From: Eubacteriales bacterium
GTDB taxonomy: Bacteria > Bacillota > Clostridia > Peptostreptococcales > Anaerovoracaceae
Assembly (NCBI GenBank): GCA_028704515.1
Contig: JAQWFH010000009.1
Coordinates: 1 to 51,467, forward strand
Reading direction: 5' to 3'
DNA: 51,467 nt
The notes under the pieces are model-generated. The model did not search any database and was not told the DNA's origin. It saw only the letters and a program-made list of their open reading frames with translations. Below, one piece after another: positions 18,239 through 26,852 of the stretch (positions are counted from its first letter, which is position 1; every line of letters begins with the position of its first letter). The translations under genes and the position numbers were made by a program.

Positions 18239-18256
18239 GATATCATTTTGATATCA
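18239..18256. promoter_or_regulatory. Twin TGATATCA boxes in the SPFH operon promoter
   Basis: The palindrome GATATC occurs at 18239-18244 and 18250-18255, each within TGATATCA, spaced 11 bases centre to centre. They lie just downstream of the -10 box. Tandem half-turn-spaced short sites are the usual target layout of ribbon-helix-helix repressors, and one is encoded in this operon. Confidence 0.45.
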
Positions 18257-18267
18257 CGTATTAACTT

Positions 18268-18296
18268 ATTTTAACGCACTGGAAAAAAACTGTCAA
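18268..18296 (-). promoter_or_regulatory. Promoter of the SPFH-RHH-dehydrogenase operon
   Basis: On the minus strand TTGACA (18296-18291), 17 bases, then TAAAAT (18273-18268). The -35 is perfect and the -10 has one mismatch; it lies about 55 bases before the SPFH start. Confidence 0.72.
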
Positions 18297-18341
18297 CAAT
18301 ATTTTTTAAATTTTACATAAAAAATGGCTCTACCCCATGAA

Positions 18342-18370
18342 TTGACAGCAAACCACAGTACTGGTATATT
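18342..18370 (+). promoter_or_regulatory. Promoter of the aminotransferase-flavoprotein operon
   Basis: TTGACA (18342-18347), a 17-base spacer and TATATT (18365-18370) form a near-perfect sigma-A promoter 57 bases before the chosen aminotransferase start. Confidence 0.75.
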
Positions 18371-18426
18371 ATAAAAGAATGAAAACGACCTTTTTAAAAG
18401 AAAGTCGCAGGGAGGAGAAATATAAA

Positions 18427-19608
18427 ATGCAAATAAAATTTTCAAGGATGTCATCTCGGATAAAACCATCTGCGATCAGAAACAAATTATTTGACGATCC
18501 GCAGCTGATAACCTTTGCTGCAGGAAGACCGGCAGAAGGATTATTTCCGGTTGAAGATCTTATTACCGCATCGCAAAGCATGCTTAGCGCATCTGGAATT
18601 AAGGCGCTGCAATACAGCAGCAGTGAGGGCAACGATGAAATCAGAAAATATATAGCAGAAGTTTTGATGAAGAAGGCAGGCGTAGATGTTACTGCCAAAA
18701 ATATAATGATTACATCCGGATCGCAGGAGGGAATTGACTTGTGTGGAAGGATGTTCATAGATGAAGGCAGCACTATAATATGCGAAAATCCGACATACAC
18801 AGGGGCATTGGGATCACTTCGCCCGTATAATCCAAAATTTGTGGGCGTGGAAATGGACGAAAACGGCATAATAACGGAGCATCTTGAAAAGTTAATAAAA
18901 GAAAACGATGACGTAAGACTTATATATACAGTTCCCGATTTCCATAATCCAACAGGCGTCATGATGAGTAGGCAGAGACGCAAGGAATTAGCAGAGATAT
19001 CGGGGCGATACAACATTCCCGTAATGGAGGACAGACCGTACAGTGAGCTAAATTACGATGGTGAGTATCTTCCATCCGTAAAGAGCTTTGACAAAGAAGG
19101 TGTAGTATTGAGCCTTGGTTCCTTCTCTAAGATATTTTGTCCGGGCCTTCGAATGGCGTGGATTTGTGCCGATGAGGAAATCCTGCAAAAATTCATAACT
19201 ATAAAACAGAACGCAAGTATGCAGTGTAGCTCATTCGACCAGGAGTTGACGGTAGAATACCTAAAAAACAACAATATTTACGAGCACATTGAAAAGCTGC
19301 GCGCGCTATATAAAAGCAGGCGTGATAAAATGATTGAATGTCTGGATAAATACATGCCGGACTATGTTAATTACAACAGACCGACAGGTGGATTTTTCAT
19401 TTGGGTAACGATACAAAAGGATATAGATACAACGGAATTACTTGCAGAGGCGGTAAAGCAAGCCAGGGTTGGATTCATACCAGGAGAACCTTTTTATGCC
19501 GACGGACGTAGATGCAACTCGTTAAGGCTCAGCTTTTCTTCGGTAACTGAAGAGGAAATAGAGCAGGGAATTGAGAGGCTGGCTAACTTTTTTAAAGAGA
19601 GATTTTAA
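18427..19608 (+). CDS. PLP-dependent aminotransferase, class I/II (2-aminoadipate type)
   Basis: The 393-residue fold-type I aminotransferase retains the PLP lysine in LGSFSKIFCPGLR, the DFHNPTG loop, and the C-terminal FIPGEPFYADG-RLSFSSV region with the carboxylate-binding arginine. It resembles LysN/2-aminoadipate-type transaminases and the catalytic domain of MocR proteins, without an HTH domain. The amino donor is not readable. I chose ATG 18427 because GGGAGGAG lies nine bases upstream; a start at 18379 would fall close to the promoter and has no ribosome binding site. The stop overlaps the next start (TAATG). Confidence 0.85.
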   Translation: MQIKFSRMSSRIKPSAIRNKLFDDPQLITFAAGRPAEGLFPVEDLITASQSMLSASGIKALQYSSSEGNDEIRKYIAEVLMKKAGVDVTAKNIMITSGSQEGIDLCGRMFIDEGSTIICENPTYTGALGSLRPYNPKFVGVEMDENGIITEHLEKLIKENDDVRLIYTVPDFHNPTGVMMSRQRRKELAEISGRYNIPVMEDRPYSELNYDGEYLPSVKSFDKEGVVLSLGSFSKIFCPGLRMAWICADEEILQKFITIKQNASMQCSSFDQELTVEYLKNNNIYEHIEKLRALYKSRRDKMIECLDKYMPDYVNYNRPTGGFFIWVTIQKDIDTTELLAEAVKQARVGFIPGEPFYADGRRCNSLRLSFSSVTEEEIEQGIERLANFFKERF

Positions 19609-20864
19609 TGAAAAACAGTGAAACAATTTATGACACGATAATAATAGGTGCCGGAGCTTCGGGATTATATGCGGCAGCACAAAGCTCAAAGCAAAACGGC
19701 CTGGTTATTTATAAAGGTAAAAATCCAGGGGCAAAATTGCTGATGTCCGGAGGAGGGCAATGCAATCTTACTCACGCTGGAAGCATAAAGGACTTTCCGG
19801 AGCATTACGGTGAGAACGGTAAAAGGATAAGAAATATACTTTACAAGCATAGTAATGAGGCTGTGATTTCATATTTCACACAAAAGGGTGTGCCTCTAAT
19901 TGAGCGTGAAGACCAGAGGGTTTTCCCAGCATCCCTAAAAGCCGCGGATGTGTTATCTCTGCTTATTGGTGAATCAAAGAAAAATGGATTTAAGCTATGC
20001 AACGGCAGCGTAGAATGTATATCGATGATTGACGATGAAAAGGCGATAATATACAAGGTGAGCGGCCCTGATATAGAATATAAATGCTATAAATTAATTA
20101 TTGCAACGGGCGGCTGCTCATATCCTCAGACGGGATCTGACGGCTCAATGTTCAATATTTTGGAAGGGCTCGGAATAAAACTTATCCCAAGAAAGCCTGC
20201 GCTTGCACCTATACTCGTGCAGGACTATCCATATTCCGATTTGGCGGGTATTTCGTTTAAAAATGTAGAGCTGCGATGCCGATCAAGGATTGTTCAGGAT
20301 GACCTGCTTTTTACGCATAAAGGCTTTTCAGGGCCCGCGCCTATCAACTGCTCACATTTGATATCACCGGGGGATGAAATACAGATAAATTATCTGCCCG
20401 AGCTGATGGATTTAGAAACGCATCTCAAGAAAATACAGCCACGCAATGCCAAGCAGCTGGCCTCTGTAATAGCGGATCTTAGGGACGGGATCCCCAAAAG
20501 CTTTGCGGAACGTGTGGCTCATAGAGCGCAAATCCCTCCCGATAAAAAATTATCTTCACTTTCCGGAGGAGAATTAAAAAAAATTGCCGGATTCCTGACA
20601 GCAGATAAATTTAAAACAGTCGAAACCGGGAATTATAAAACTGCAATGGCAACTTCAGGGGGCGTTGACCTCCAAGAAATAGATTTGAAGACAATGGCGT
20701 GCAAAAATCATAAAGGGATTTACATCATAGGCGAGGCGCTTGATGTAAACGGCGATACCGGCGGATACAATCTGCAATTGGCTTTCTCAAGTGCATTTAT
20801 TGCAGCCCATGCGAAAAAAGACAATAAAAAACAGATTCGTGATAATAATATAAAAAACAAGTAG
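19608..20864 (+). CDS. BaiN/HI0933-type FAD-dependent oxidoreductase
   Basis: The 418-residue flavoprotein has the N-terminal dinucleotide motif GAGASGLYAA, the MSGGGQCNLTH segment, a second flavin contact ATGGCSYPQTGSDGS, and the C-terminal GEALDVNGDTGGYNLQLAFSSA, all typical of the HI0933/YhiN/BaiN family. Some members reduce bile-acid or related enone intermediates; most are uncharacterised. Its start shares a base with the aminotransferase stop, so the pair is translationally coupled, but no pathway linking them is evident. Confidence 0.85.
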   Translation: MKNSETIYDTIIIGAGASGLYAAAQSSKQNGLVIYKGKNPGAKLLMSGGGQCNLTHAGSIKDFPEHYGENGKRIRNILYKHSNEAVISYFTQKGVPLIEREDQRVFPASLKAADVLSLLIGESKKNGFKLCNGSVECISMIDDEKAIIYKVSGPDIEYKCYKLIIATGGCSYPQTGSDGSMFNILEGLGIKLIPRKPALAPILVQDYPYSDLAGISFKNVELRCRSRIVQDDLLFTHKGFSGPAPINCSHLISPGDEIQINYLPELMDLETHLKKIQPRNAKQLASVIADLRDGIPKSFAERVAHRAQIPPDKKLSSLSGGELKKIAGFLTADKFKTVETGNYKTAMATSGGVDLQEIDLKTMACKNHKGIYIIGEALDVNGDTGGYNLQLAFSSAFIAAHAKKDNKKQIRDNNIKNK

Positions 20865-20888
20865 CCCCGGAAGATATCTCCGGGGCTA
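20862..20888 (-). terminator. Hairpin terminator, probably for the minus strand
   Basis: A perfect 10-bp GC-rich stem (20862-20871 with 20879-20888) has a 7-base loop. A T-rich tract follows only on the minus strand, so it suits the small gene at 20970-21167. The left arm contains the TAG stop of the flavoprotein gene. Confidence 0.6.
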
Positions 20889-20969
20889 TCGTGATAAACA
20901 ATTGATTTCCTGTCTATAATGTGTTGCATTTAGAATAAGTAAGCCGATTTAACGGTCGTTCAGGATAAT

Positions 20970-21167
20970 TTAACGGAAGAAAAGTAACCACCAAAAGGGA
21001 AATCTCAAATCAAAATCATGCCTTCTGTCATATTCATTTCTCCTGTCGCGTTCATGTCCCCTGTCAAATTCCATTCTTCTTCTATATTCGTTTCTCATTT
21101 CATTTACGCGGTTTCTATCAAAATCGTTTTTATCAACTTTTCTAGTGTATAAATCATTACTGTCCAT
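20970..21167 (-). CDS. Small Arg/Asp-rich protein with aromatic C-terminal tail
   Basis: This 65-residue protein is dominated by Arg, Asp, Glu and Asn, with loose repeats of (R)RNEYDRR-type segments at residues 25-52. It ends abruptly in a hydrophobic tail, LRFPFWWLLFFR. AAAGGAG stands eight bases before the ATG and a terminator hairpin follows, which supports a real gene. The tail could dip into a membrane or bind a partner; no family is recognised. It stands alone between the flavoprotein and lipoprotein genes. Confidence 0.55.
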   Translation of the reverse strand: MDSNDLYTRKVDKNDFDRNRVNEMRNEYRRRMEFDRGHERDRRNEYDRRHDFDLRFPFWWLLFFR

Positions 21168-21457
21168 ACATATACTCCTTTATTTTGTAAAAGTAGCAAA
21201 AAAATACTCTTAAAACATTCTGATGAATACTTTAGATACCTACTTTTGTGATTCAAGATACTATAATATATGTAAATTCAACATACCGTGACATTAAAAT
21301 ATGGGGTTGTTATTATATTCTTGAATATTTTAAGGGCCAAGACAAGGTGAACAAAGCAATTTTACAGTGTTGACCTTTCGCTATTTATTGCATAATAAAG
21401 GAATTATATTGCAATACAAAACCAAGAGCGGTACAAATCAATTATGTGGAGGTAGAA

Positions 21458-22303
21458 ATGGGTTTCAGAAAAACTAAAAGCAAGAGGAATTTAATCCTTG
21501 CCCTTATGTTAGCTCTCCTGCTTATTTTAGGTATGGTCGGGTGCGGGGAAAACGGGAATGAACAAGGGAAAGATAGTGGAGATGCTCAGCCGGTAGAGCA
21601 ACAAAAGTCTCCGGAACTCATAATAAGTTTATACGATTTTAATAAATTGCACATGACGGATTATGATAGAGCTATGGAACAATACGGAGGTAAATATATT
21701 GAATTTACAGGATATATCATCTCGATTGACCACGAAGACAGCACCTTCAATGTGAGCTTCTTAGAAAACGAGGAACAGTACAGCAGCTATAATCGCTATA
21801 AATGCTTACCCTCTGTAGATTTAACCGATAAATTAAAAAAAGTCGATTTGCTTGGGAACAAGGAAATAGCGATACGGGGATACATAGGGACCGGCAAAAT
21901 GGCAGACGGCAGTAAATTTGTAATTAAAGACGTTGATTATATTAAATACAAGAAAGGCAAAGCTGTTAAATATAATTTCGCCGAGGGAGAAAATGAGAAT
22001 AGCGTTGGGCATATGCTCCATGTCTTTACAAATAATCCGTTAGGGGCTCAAGATCAGTTTGTAGGGGAAAAGGTTGACATGACTGGTTATTTTGGTTTAT
22101 CTAATGGAAGAGTAAAATTGTTTGATGGAAATAGCGGCATAAAATCGACTTCAATGCCGTTTACCTTTATAACCGGATATGATCAAGCTACTTTTATTGA
22201 TAAAAGTATGGTTCAGTATAAGGCAAAAGCAACAGGTACAGTTGATTATGTTACAATGCATGGGTATATGATTAATACAGAAACAATTGAGCAAATAATA
22301 TAA
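21458..22303 (+). CDS. Lipoprotein with OB-fold-like repeats
   Basis: The 281-residue product has a classic lipoprotein signal: a basic start (RKTKSKRN), a hydrophobic core (LILALMLALLLILG) and lipobox MVGC followed by an acidic, Asn-rich linker. The mature part has two similar beta-rich segments, each with a GGKYIEFTGYI / GEKVDMTGYFG-type strand, reminiscent of the tRNA_anti-like OB-fold lipoproteins of Firmicutes. Ligand unknown. I prefer ATG 21458, with GGAGG five bases upstream, over GTG 21446. Confidence 0.72.
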   Translation: MGFRKTKSKRNLILALMLALLLILGMVGCGENGNEQGKDSGDAQPVEQQKSPELIISLYDFNKLHMTDYDRAMEQYGGKYIEFTGYIISIDHEDSTFNVSFLENEEQYSSYNRYKCLPSVDLTDKLKKVDLLGNKEIAIRGYIGTGKMADGSKFVIKDVDYIKYKKGKAVKYNFAEGENENSVGHMLHVFTNNPLGAQDQFVGEKVDMTGYFGLSNGRVKLFDGNSGIKSTSMPFTFITGYDQATFIDKSMVQYKAKATGTVDYVTMHGYMINTETIEQII

Positions 22304-22397
22304 AAGGAATAAGGTGCCGCCTATACTCCATTACGGCCATGAAGGCGAGAGCTAGCTTGAAAGAGAAAGTAGGTCGGAATAATATCACGGAAACAAA

Positions 22398-22428
22398 AAA
22401 CCCTGCAATCGTTGAGATTGCAGGGTTT
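22398..22428 (-). terminator. Terminator of tRNA-Lys
   Basis: A 13-bp perfect stem (22398-22410 with 22416-22428) has a 5-base loop and is followed on the minus strand by a T-rich run (A-rich 22391-22400 on plus). It begins four bases after the encoded CCA end of the tRNA. Confidence 0.88.
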
Positions 22429-22432
22429 CACT

Positions 22433-22508
22433 TGGTACGCGATCGGGGGTTCGAACCCCGGACACCCTGATTAAGAGTCAGGTGCTCTGCCAACTGAGCT
22501 AATCACGC
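22433..22508 (-). tRNA. tRNA-Lys(CTT), CCA encoded
   Basis: Read on the minus strand, a complete cloverleaf forms: acceptor GCGTGAT with ATCGCGT (G-T closing pair, one internal T-G), D arm GCTC-GAGC, anticodon stem CCTGA/TCAGG with loop CTCTTAA, T arm CGGGG/CCCCG with loop TTCGAAC, discriminator A, then CCA. The anticodon CTT decodes AAG lysine. It is a single tRNA with its own promoter and terminator. Confidence 0.95.
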
Positions 22509-22541
22509 ATAGTGTGGACTTTCTTATTTGGCACGTTTCAT

Positions 22542-22570
22542 AGTGTAACATTTTGCTTCTGATTTGTCAA
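22542..22570 (-). promoter_or_regulatory. Promoter of tRNA-Lys
   Basis: On the minus strand TTGACA (22570-22565), 17 bases, then TACACT (22547-22542), about 34 bases before the tRNA 5' end. Confidence 0.6.
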
Positions 22571-22779
22571 TATAATAAAATAAAAAATTTGCTTTGTTTT
22601 TTTAAAGCCCTATAATTTGCCAGTGATAATCGAAAGCAAAGAGCGGCAAAATTGAAGAATCGGAGACGTAAAAAACACTTATTTTTTATAGAAGGTAAAG
22701 TTGTTTTATTTATAGGTAGATGTGTTATACTAAGCTTCATTACGAAAGTAATATAAAACTAAGGAAGAGAGGTAACGAA

Positions 22780-23520
22780 ATGGCAAAATTAGCAATTGTT
22801 ACGGGTGGATCAAGAGGATTGGGTCGTGCAATGGTTCTTCGACTCGGTAAAATGGGTTATAATGTTGTAATGAACTATGTTAGCGACTCTAGTGGAAAAG
22901 AGTGCGAAAAAAACCTAAAAGAACTGAGAGAAATGGGTGTTGACGGCCTCTATATCCAAGCAGATGCATCCTCTTATGAAGGTTGTGAAAAAGTAGTAAA
23001 AGCAGCCGTCGAAAAGTTTGGTAATAAAATAGATGTTCTGGTCAACAATGCGGGCGTAAGCAACAATGCGGCATTTTATCAACAGAACCATAAGGACTAT
23101 GAATGGCTCGTAGGAGTAAATCTGTTTTCCGCCATGCATATGACACGTATTGTACTGCCATACATGGTAGAAGCGGAAGAAGGAAATATCGTTAATATTT
23201 CATCGATTGGTGGTTTGATGGGCGTTGCCAATCAAGCAGACTATTGTGCAACAAAAGCAGCAATCATCGGATTTACACGTTCATTAGCTGTTGAATATGC
23301 AAATAAAAATATTCGCGTGAATGCAATTTGTCCGGGAATGATAGATACAGATATCTTAAAAGGCGTCAACCAGGATGAATTAAATGCACTTGCAGCAATG
23401 ATTCCTTTGGGAAGAATTGGCGATTCTGAATGTATCGCAGGATCAATGCAATATTTAATTGAAAACGACTATACAACAGGAGTTTACTTAACTCCAAACG
23501 GCGGAATTCTTATGCCATAA
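22780..23520 (+). CDS. Short-chain dehydrogenase/reductase, FabG-like
   Basis: This 246-residue enzyme has the NAD(P) motif TGGSRGLG at the N-terminus, NNAG in mid-domain, and the catalytic Ser/Tyr/Lys set in NISSIGG...YCATK. Its length is typical of 3-oxoacyl-ACP reductase, but no other fatty-acid genes are nearby, so the substrate stays open. I chose ATG 22780, which has GAGAGGTAACGAA upstream and gives the usual N-terminus; a start at 22720 would add 20 atypical residues. It is monocistronic with its own terminator. Confidence 0.85.
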   Translation: MAKLAIVTGGSRGLGRAMVLRLGKMGYNVVMNYVSDSSGKECEKNLKELREMGVDGLYIQADASSYEGCEKVVKAAVEKFGNKIDVLVNNAGVSNNAAFYQQNHKDYEWLVGVNLFSAMHMTRIVLPYMVEAEEGNIVNISSIGGLMGVANQADYCATKAAIIGFTRSLAVEYANKNIRVNAICPGMIDTDILKGVNQDELNALAAMIPLGRIGDSECIAGSMQYLIENDYTTGVYLTPNGGILMP

Positions 23521-23552
23521 GCTTTTACCTTATAAAGCAGAACTCGTTTAAT

Positions 23553-23593
23553 AAAAACTCCAAGGAACTGTTTCAATGTGCCTTGGAGTTTTT
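23553..23593 (+). terminator. Terminator of the reductase gene
   Basis: A 13-bp stem (23553-23565 with 23581-23593) has a 15-base loop and a T-rich right arm and tail. Confidence 0.85.
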
Positions 23594-23683
23594 TATTTTT
23601 AAAATTTTTTAAAAATTTGGTTTGAATTTCCTTAAATAAATAGTGAAGTTGTGAGCAAAATAATATCGAGGAGGGATTAGAAA

Positions 23684-23905
23684 ATGAAAAATAATAATAA
23701 CTCAAACAACCAAAACGCAAAGAACGAAAGCAACAACAAGAACGAAAGCAACAACAAGAACGAAAGCAACAACAAGAACGAAAGCAATGCAAGGACCAAC
23801 AAGAACGAAAGCAATGCAAGGACCAACAAGAACGCAAAGATGAATAAGGCAACAAATTATTCTGATGCCGATAATTGCCGTTCTAACCTAAGATCAGACT
23901 ACTAG
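23684..23905 (+). CDS. Asn/Lys-rich repeat mini-protein
   Basis: The 73-residue protein is almost only Asn, Lys, Ser, Glu and Ala. It contains three NESNNK units, then two NESNARTNK units, and ends in a non-repetitive tail with one cysteine (YSDADNCRSNLRSDY). It is hydrophilic, with no signal or membrane segment. GAGGAGGG lies eight bases before the ATG and a strong terminator follows, so expression is likely high. The composition and repeats recall gamma-type small acid-soluble spore proteins, but the motif is not one I can match; function is unknown. Confidence 0.62.
   Translation: MKNNNNSNNQNAKNESNNKNESNNKNESNNKNESNARTNKNESNARTNKNAKMNKATNYSDADNCRSNLRSDY
23723..23830 (+). repeat. In-frame tandem repeats (3 x 18 bp, 2 x 27 bp)
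   Basis: Three identical 18-bp units (23723-23776, AACGAAAGCAACAACAAG) are followed by two identical 27-bp units (23777-23830) that begin with the same AACGAAAGC. All lengths are multiples of three, so copy-number changes would keep the frame. Confidence 0.9.
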
Positions 23906-23947
23906 CCTTTGCGCAAAAAGAGCAGGTCTAATCCCTCGTAATATACG

Positions 23948-23970
23948 GAGCGGGATAACCCGCTCTTTTT
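23948..23970 (+). terminator. Terminator of the repeat mini-protein gene
   Basis: A 7-bp stem GAGCGGG/CCCGCTC (23948-23954 with 23959-23965) with an ATAA loop is followed by five T. An upstream AAAAAGAGC near 23916 could pair with the same GCTCTTTTT in an alternative longer fold. Confidence 0.8.
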
Positions 23971-24098
23971 GTAGTTCCTTGAACACCGAAAAACAAGCCT
24001 TATTTTGAATATTTTGGGAGCGTTTCGTTTGCTATTGATACGTTTTTATAGTATAATCTTTATTATCTATATGCTTAGAAAGGATGCTTTTTGAAGAG

Positions 24099-24629
24099 AT
24101 GTCCTTAGAAATTTACACAGTATTAAGGAACTTTATATCAACAGCGGCTCCAACGATGCTCATAGCAGGGGTCATATTTATTGTGTGTGTTTTGATCTGG
24201 CTTATTCTCCGCCCATTGAATTATTGGTATTGGAAAGTTGAACAAAGGGATCGCATGCTGGAAAATATGGATAAGAAGATTTCGGAGATAAGATATATAC
24301 AGATGCGAAATAAGGATGTTGATGTAACTACAAAAATGCAGGGAAACGGCTTAAAAATGCAGAACTGTCAACAAACGTCAAAAACCGCCAATCAAAAAAA
24401 TTCTAAAGAAAAAGAAATTGCTAAACAGGCAGATTTAATCCCCATCAATGATGGGACACTTGATAAATCAAAAGGCAAAACGGAAATAGCAGAGATAGGA
24501 TTGCAGGATTGCCAAGAATCTCCGAAGGTTACTGAGCCTCCAAGGAAATTCAGTACCCTTGAGGATGGGATTGATAAGACCGGAACCGTGTATACACGCG
24601 AAGAGATAGAACAAAAAATCAGATTTTAG
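24099..24629 (+). CDS. Single-pass membrane protein of unknown function
   Basis: The product of about 176 residues has one strong membrane helix near its N-terminus (TMLIAGVIFIVCVLIWLILRPL), a basic/aromatic juxtamembrane stretch (WYWKVEQRDRML), then a long hydrophilic, probably disordered tail rich in Gln, Lys and Glu. No family is recognised. The start is uncertain: ATG 24099 is 15 bases after AAAGGA, while ATG 24084 directly abuts it. It is 18 bases upstream of the zinc-ribbon gene and probably co-transcribed. Confidence 0.6.
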   Translation: MSLEIYTVLRNFISTAAPTMLIAGVIFIVCVLIWLILRPLNYWYWKVEQRDRMLENMDKKISEIRYIQMRNKDVDVTTKMQGNGLKMQNCQQTSKTANQKNSKEKEIAKQADLIPINDGTLDKSKGKTEIAEIGLQDCQESPKVTEPPRKFSTLEDGIDKTGTVYTREEIEQKIRF

Positions 24630-24647
24630 TCGAAGGAGGATAAAACA

Positions 24648-26798
24648 GTGTATTGTAACAGATGCGGAAAACCTGTAGATGACGATGATCGCTTTTGCAG
24701 AAATTGTGGAAATGAATTAAAGAGAGCTATAGATGAAGCCTCAAGAGAGAGAAACAATACTTCTATGACTTTTACATCCCCTTCCGACAGGGAAGAACCC
24801 AAGCATGACAGCGAAGATAACGAGAATTCAAAATCTCACAGAATAAGCACGGATGAATTTGTGTGGAATATCCATACATTTGATAAACCTTCTCAAAAGA
24901 AAGAAGAGGTATATGTTGATTGGTCAAAAGGACAGGTCGTTGAGATAGATTTAACGGCAGAAAATAGCCCGACAGAGCAAAAGGCACCAATCGCAAACAC
25001 CGCGCGTGAGGAGATAGTCAGCCCCCAAAAGGATACCGGAGATCAAATATTAAGAGAAGATTTCCAAAGCTTAAAAATGGAACACCCAGAACCTCAGGAA
25101 CGAGCAAGCCTTAAAGTAGAAGAAAAAGAGATTGCTACTCTAAATGAGGATATACCTGTCACCATTGATGACATCAAACGGGATGTTGAGGAGGGTAACA
25201 CTGATTTAAAACGAGCTACTGCTCGAATAGATAAATTTTACACCTTTAACCAAAAAAATGAACAATTTCAAAAGCTCTTAGACAAAGAATACGAAAGAGT
25301 ACATGGAAGTGTTCCGCCAGATACGGCGGAGATATATCTTGAATTTGAAAGACTCACAGGCCTTGATTTGCCGCAAAATGCTAATGCATCTGATGAGCAG
25401 GAACGATTGAATACAAGTATACATACTCAAGCAGGATTAACTGCGAATGTGCAAGAAGCACAAGAATTAGAGCAAAAGGAAAGCACGCCAGTTAATCAGG
25501 ACTCCGATGCAGATTCGAAAGGAGCCGCAGTTGCTGAGAACCTTGAAATTGATGGACAAGCAATAGCGGAGAAAAAAGAAGCTTTCGACCCCGTTGAACA
25601 TATCAAACAGGCCACAATTGCCAGACAGGAAGAGCTTGCAAAGGCTGGAATATTTGAAAATAGTGCTCTTGTAAAAAAGTTTGATACGATGCAGCTTGAA
25701 AAGGATTTGATTGGCAATGCTTTTGTCGATGATAAGAGTGGCAGGAAATTTGAATCGGCTATCCTGAACGAACTTTTCGGGGAAATAAAGAAAACAGATA
25801 TTGAGAGCGTCAGCCTTGACGGCGAAGATTCTCCTGTGAAAGAGGAAGCCGCTCAAGGGGAGCAAAGCGATAAGGCTGTCTCTACGGAGCCGCAAGATTT
25901 AGGTATAGTTGCTTCTGTAGCCGTGGCCGAGAACATGGGCGGCGAACAGAAGACGGAAGAGAATAAAACGGAAAATGAGGCTGATACTGTTATTCCGAAT
26001 GTTGCAAAGGATCTGGAAAAACAGAAGGGAAAGGGCGGAAGATATTTCGGTCGCACGCTGCTTGTGATAGCATTGATAGTTTTTTTAGCAAGCATGGCCG
26101 CTGTAGGTATAACAAAGCTTGCGCCTGACAGTAAGGCGGCCGGGTTTATATATGAAGAAGTCCAACCCATTGTAGAAAAGGCATTTTCTTCCGTTGCGGG
26201 ACTGTTTGACGGAAGCGATAAAAAAACTGACGAAGAAAATAAAGACGGTGAAAATATTGATACGTCCGGCAAGACTGCTCCCTTATCAATGACAACGCAG
26301 GAAATAATTTCATCACAGCTTGGGAATAATGCAAATATTGCGGCTATACTGCCGGATATTAATATTGGATATGATAAAAGCAAGGATTACGGCAATAAGG
26401 ATATAAATGAATCTATAATCCTTTCACAGAAATATCCCGATGTCGATGAATATAATAAGAAGGCGTCCGAAATAGTAGGCACCTTAATAAAGTTTGATTC
26501 ACAATGGATAGACTATGTAAATACTAAAGATAGAGCTGTATTTGATATTTTGAAAAAGGACAGCAACGCTTATCGCAACTGTATGGCCTTCAAAAAGGCA
26601 GGTATCGTAAAAAAGGAATTCAAGGAGCTGAGAATAGGCCAGATGAGATCAGGCGTTGCCGGTTACTACGTTTGGGCTGATGAGAAGATTGTAACAATTG
26701 AAAATGGTAAAAGCAGCGAAGATAATCATTCTTGGATTTATTATTTTGAATCAGACGGCGCTGAAATGCGGGTTGTTGATTATATAAGAGATAAATAA
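24648..26798 (+). CDS. Large zinc-ribbon membrane protein with disordered linker
   Basis: The 716-residue product begins with a zinc ribbon (CNRCGKPVDDDDRFCRNCG, residues 3-21). About 440 residues of acidic, low-complexity linker follow, then one membrane helix (about 467-488, LLVIALIVFLASMAAVGI) and a folded C-terminal domain (about 530-716) with YPDVDEYNKKASEIVGTLIKFDSQW and a Trp-rich end. Topology suggests a cytoplasmic ribbon and linker and an external C-terminal domain. GTG start, eight bases after AAGGAGG. It lies between the single-pass protein and UPF0182, suggesting an envelope-associated operon; function unknown. Confidence 0.72.
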   Translation: MYCNRCGKPVDDDDRFCRNCGNELKRAIDEASRERNNTSMTFTSPSDREEPKHDSEDNENSKSHRISTDEFVWNIHTFDKPSQKKEEVYVDWSKGQVVEIDLTAENSPTEQKAPIANTAREEIVSPQKDTGDQILREDFQSLKMEHPEPQERASLKVEEKEIATLNEDIPVTIDDIKRDVEEGNTDLKRATARIDKFYTFNQKNEQFQKLLDKEYERVHGSVPPDTAEIYLEFERLTGLDLPQNANASDEQERLNTSIHTQAGLTANVQEAQELEQKESTPVNQDSDADSKGAAVAENLEIDGQAIAEKKEAFDPVEHIKQATIARQEELAKAGIFENSALVKKFDTMQLEKDLIGNAFVDDKSGRKFESAILNELFGEIKKTDIESVSLDGEDSPVKEEAAQGEQSDKAVSTEPQDLGIVASVAVAENMGGEQKTEENKTENEADTVIPNVAKDLEKQKGKGGRYFGRTLLVIALIVFLASMAAVGITKLAPDSKAAGFIYEEVQPIVEKAFSSVAGLFDGSDKKTDEENKDGENIDTSGKTAPLSMTTQEIISSQLGNNANIAAILPDINIGYDKSKDYGNKDINESIILSQKYPDVDEYNKKASEIVGTLIKFDSQWIDYVNTKDRAVFDILKKDSNAYRNCMAFKKAGIVKKEFKELRIGQMRSGVAGYYVWADEKIVTIENGKSSEDNHSWIYYFESDGAEMRVVDYIRDK

Positions 26799-26852
26799 CA
26801 GACAGCATAAGTTAAAGAGGTAGCTATAAATTAAAAGGAGGATATTGATTTG

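Noticed and set aside
23723..23830. Short regular repeats considered as a CRISPR array
   Set aside because: Units abut without spacers, are multiples of three, and lie in frame inside a gene; no cas genes are present.
23484..23855. Minus-strand frame rich in Cys/Phe/Arg repeats
   Set aside because: It is the antisense reading of the tandem repeats in the Asn-rich gene, which has a strong ribosome binding site and terminator on the plus strand.
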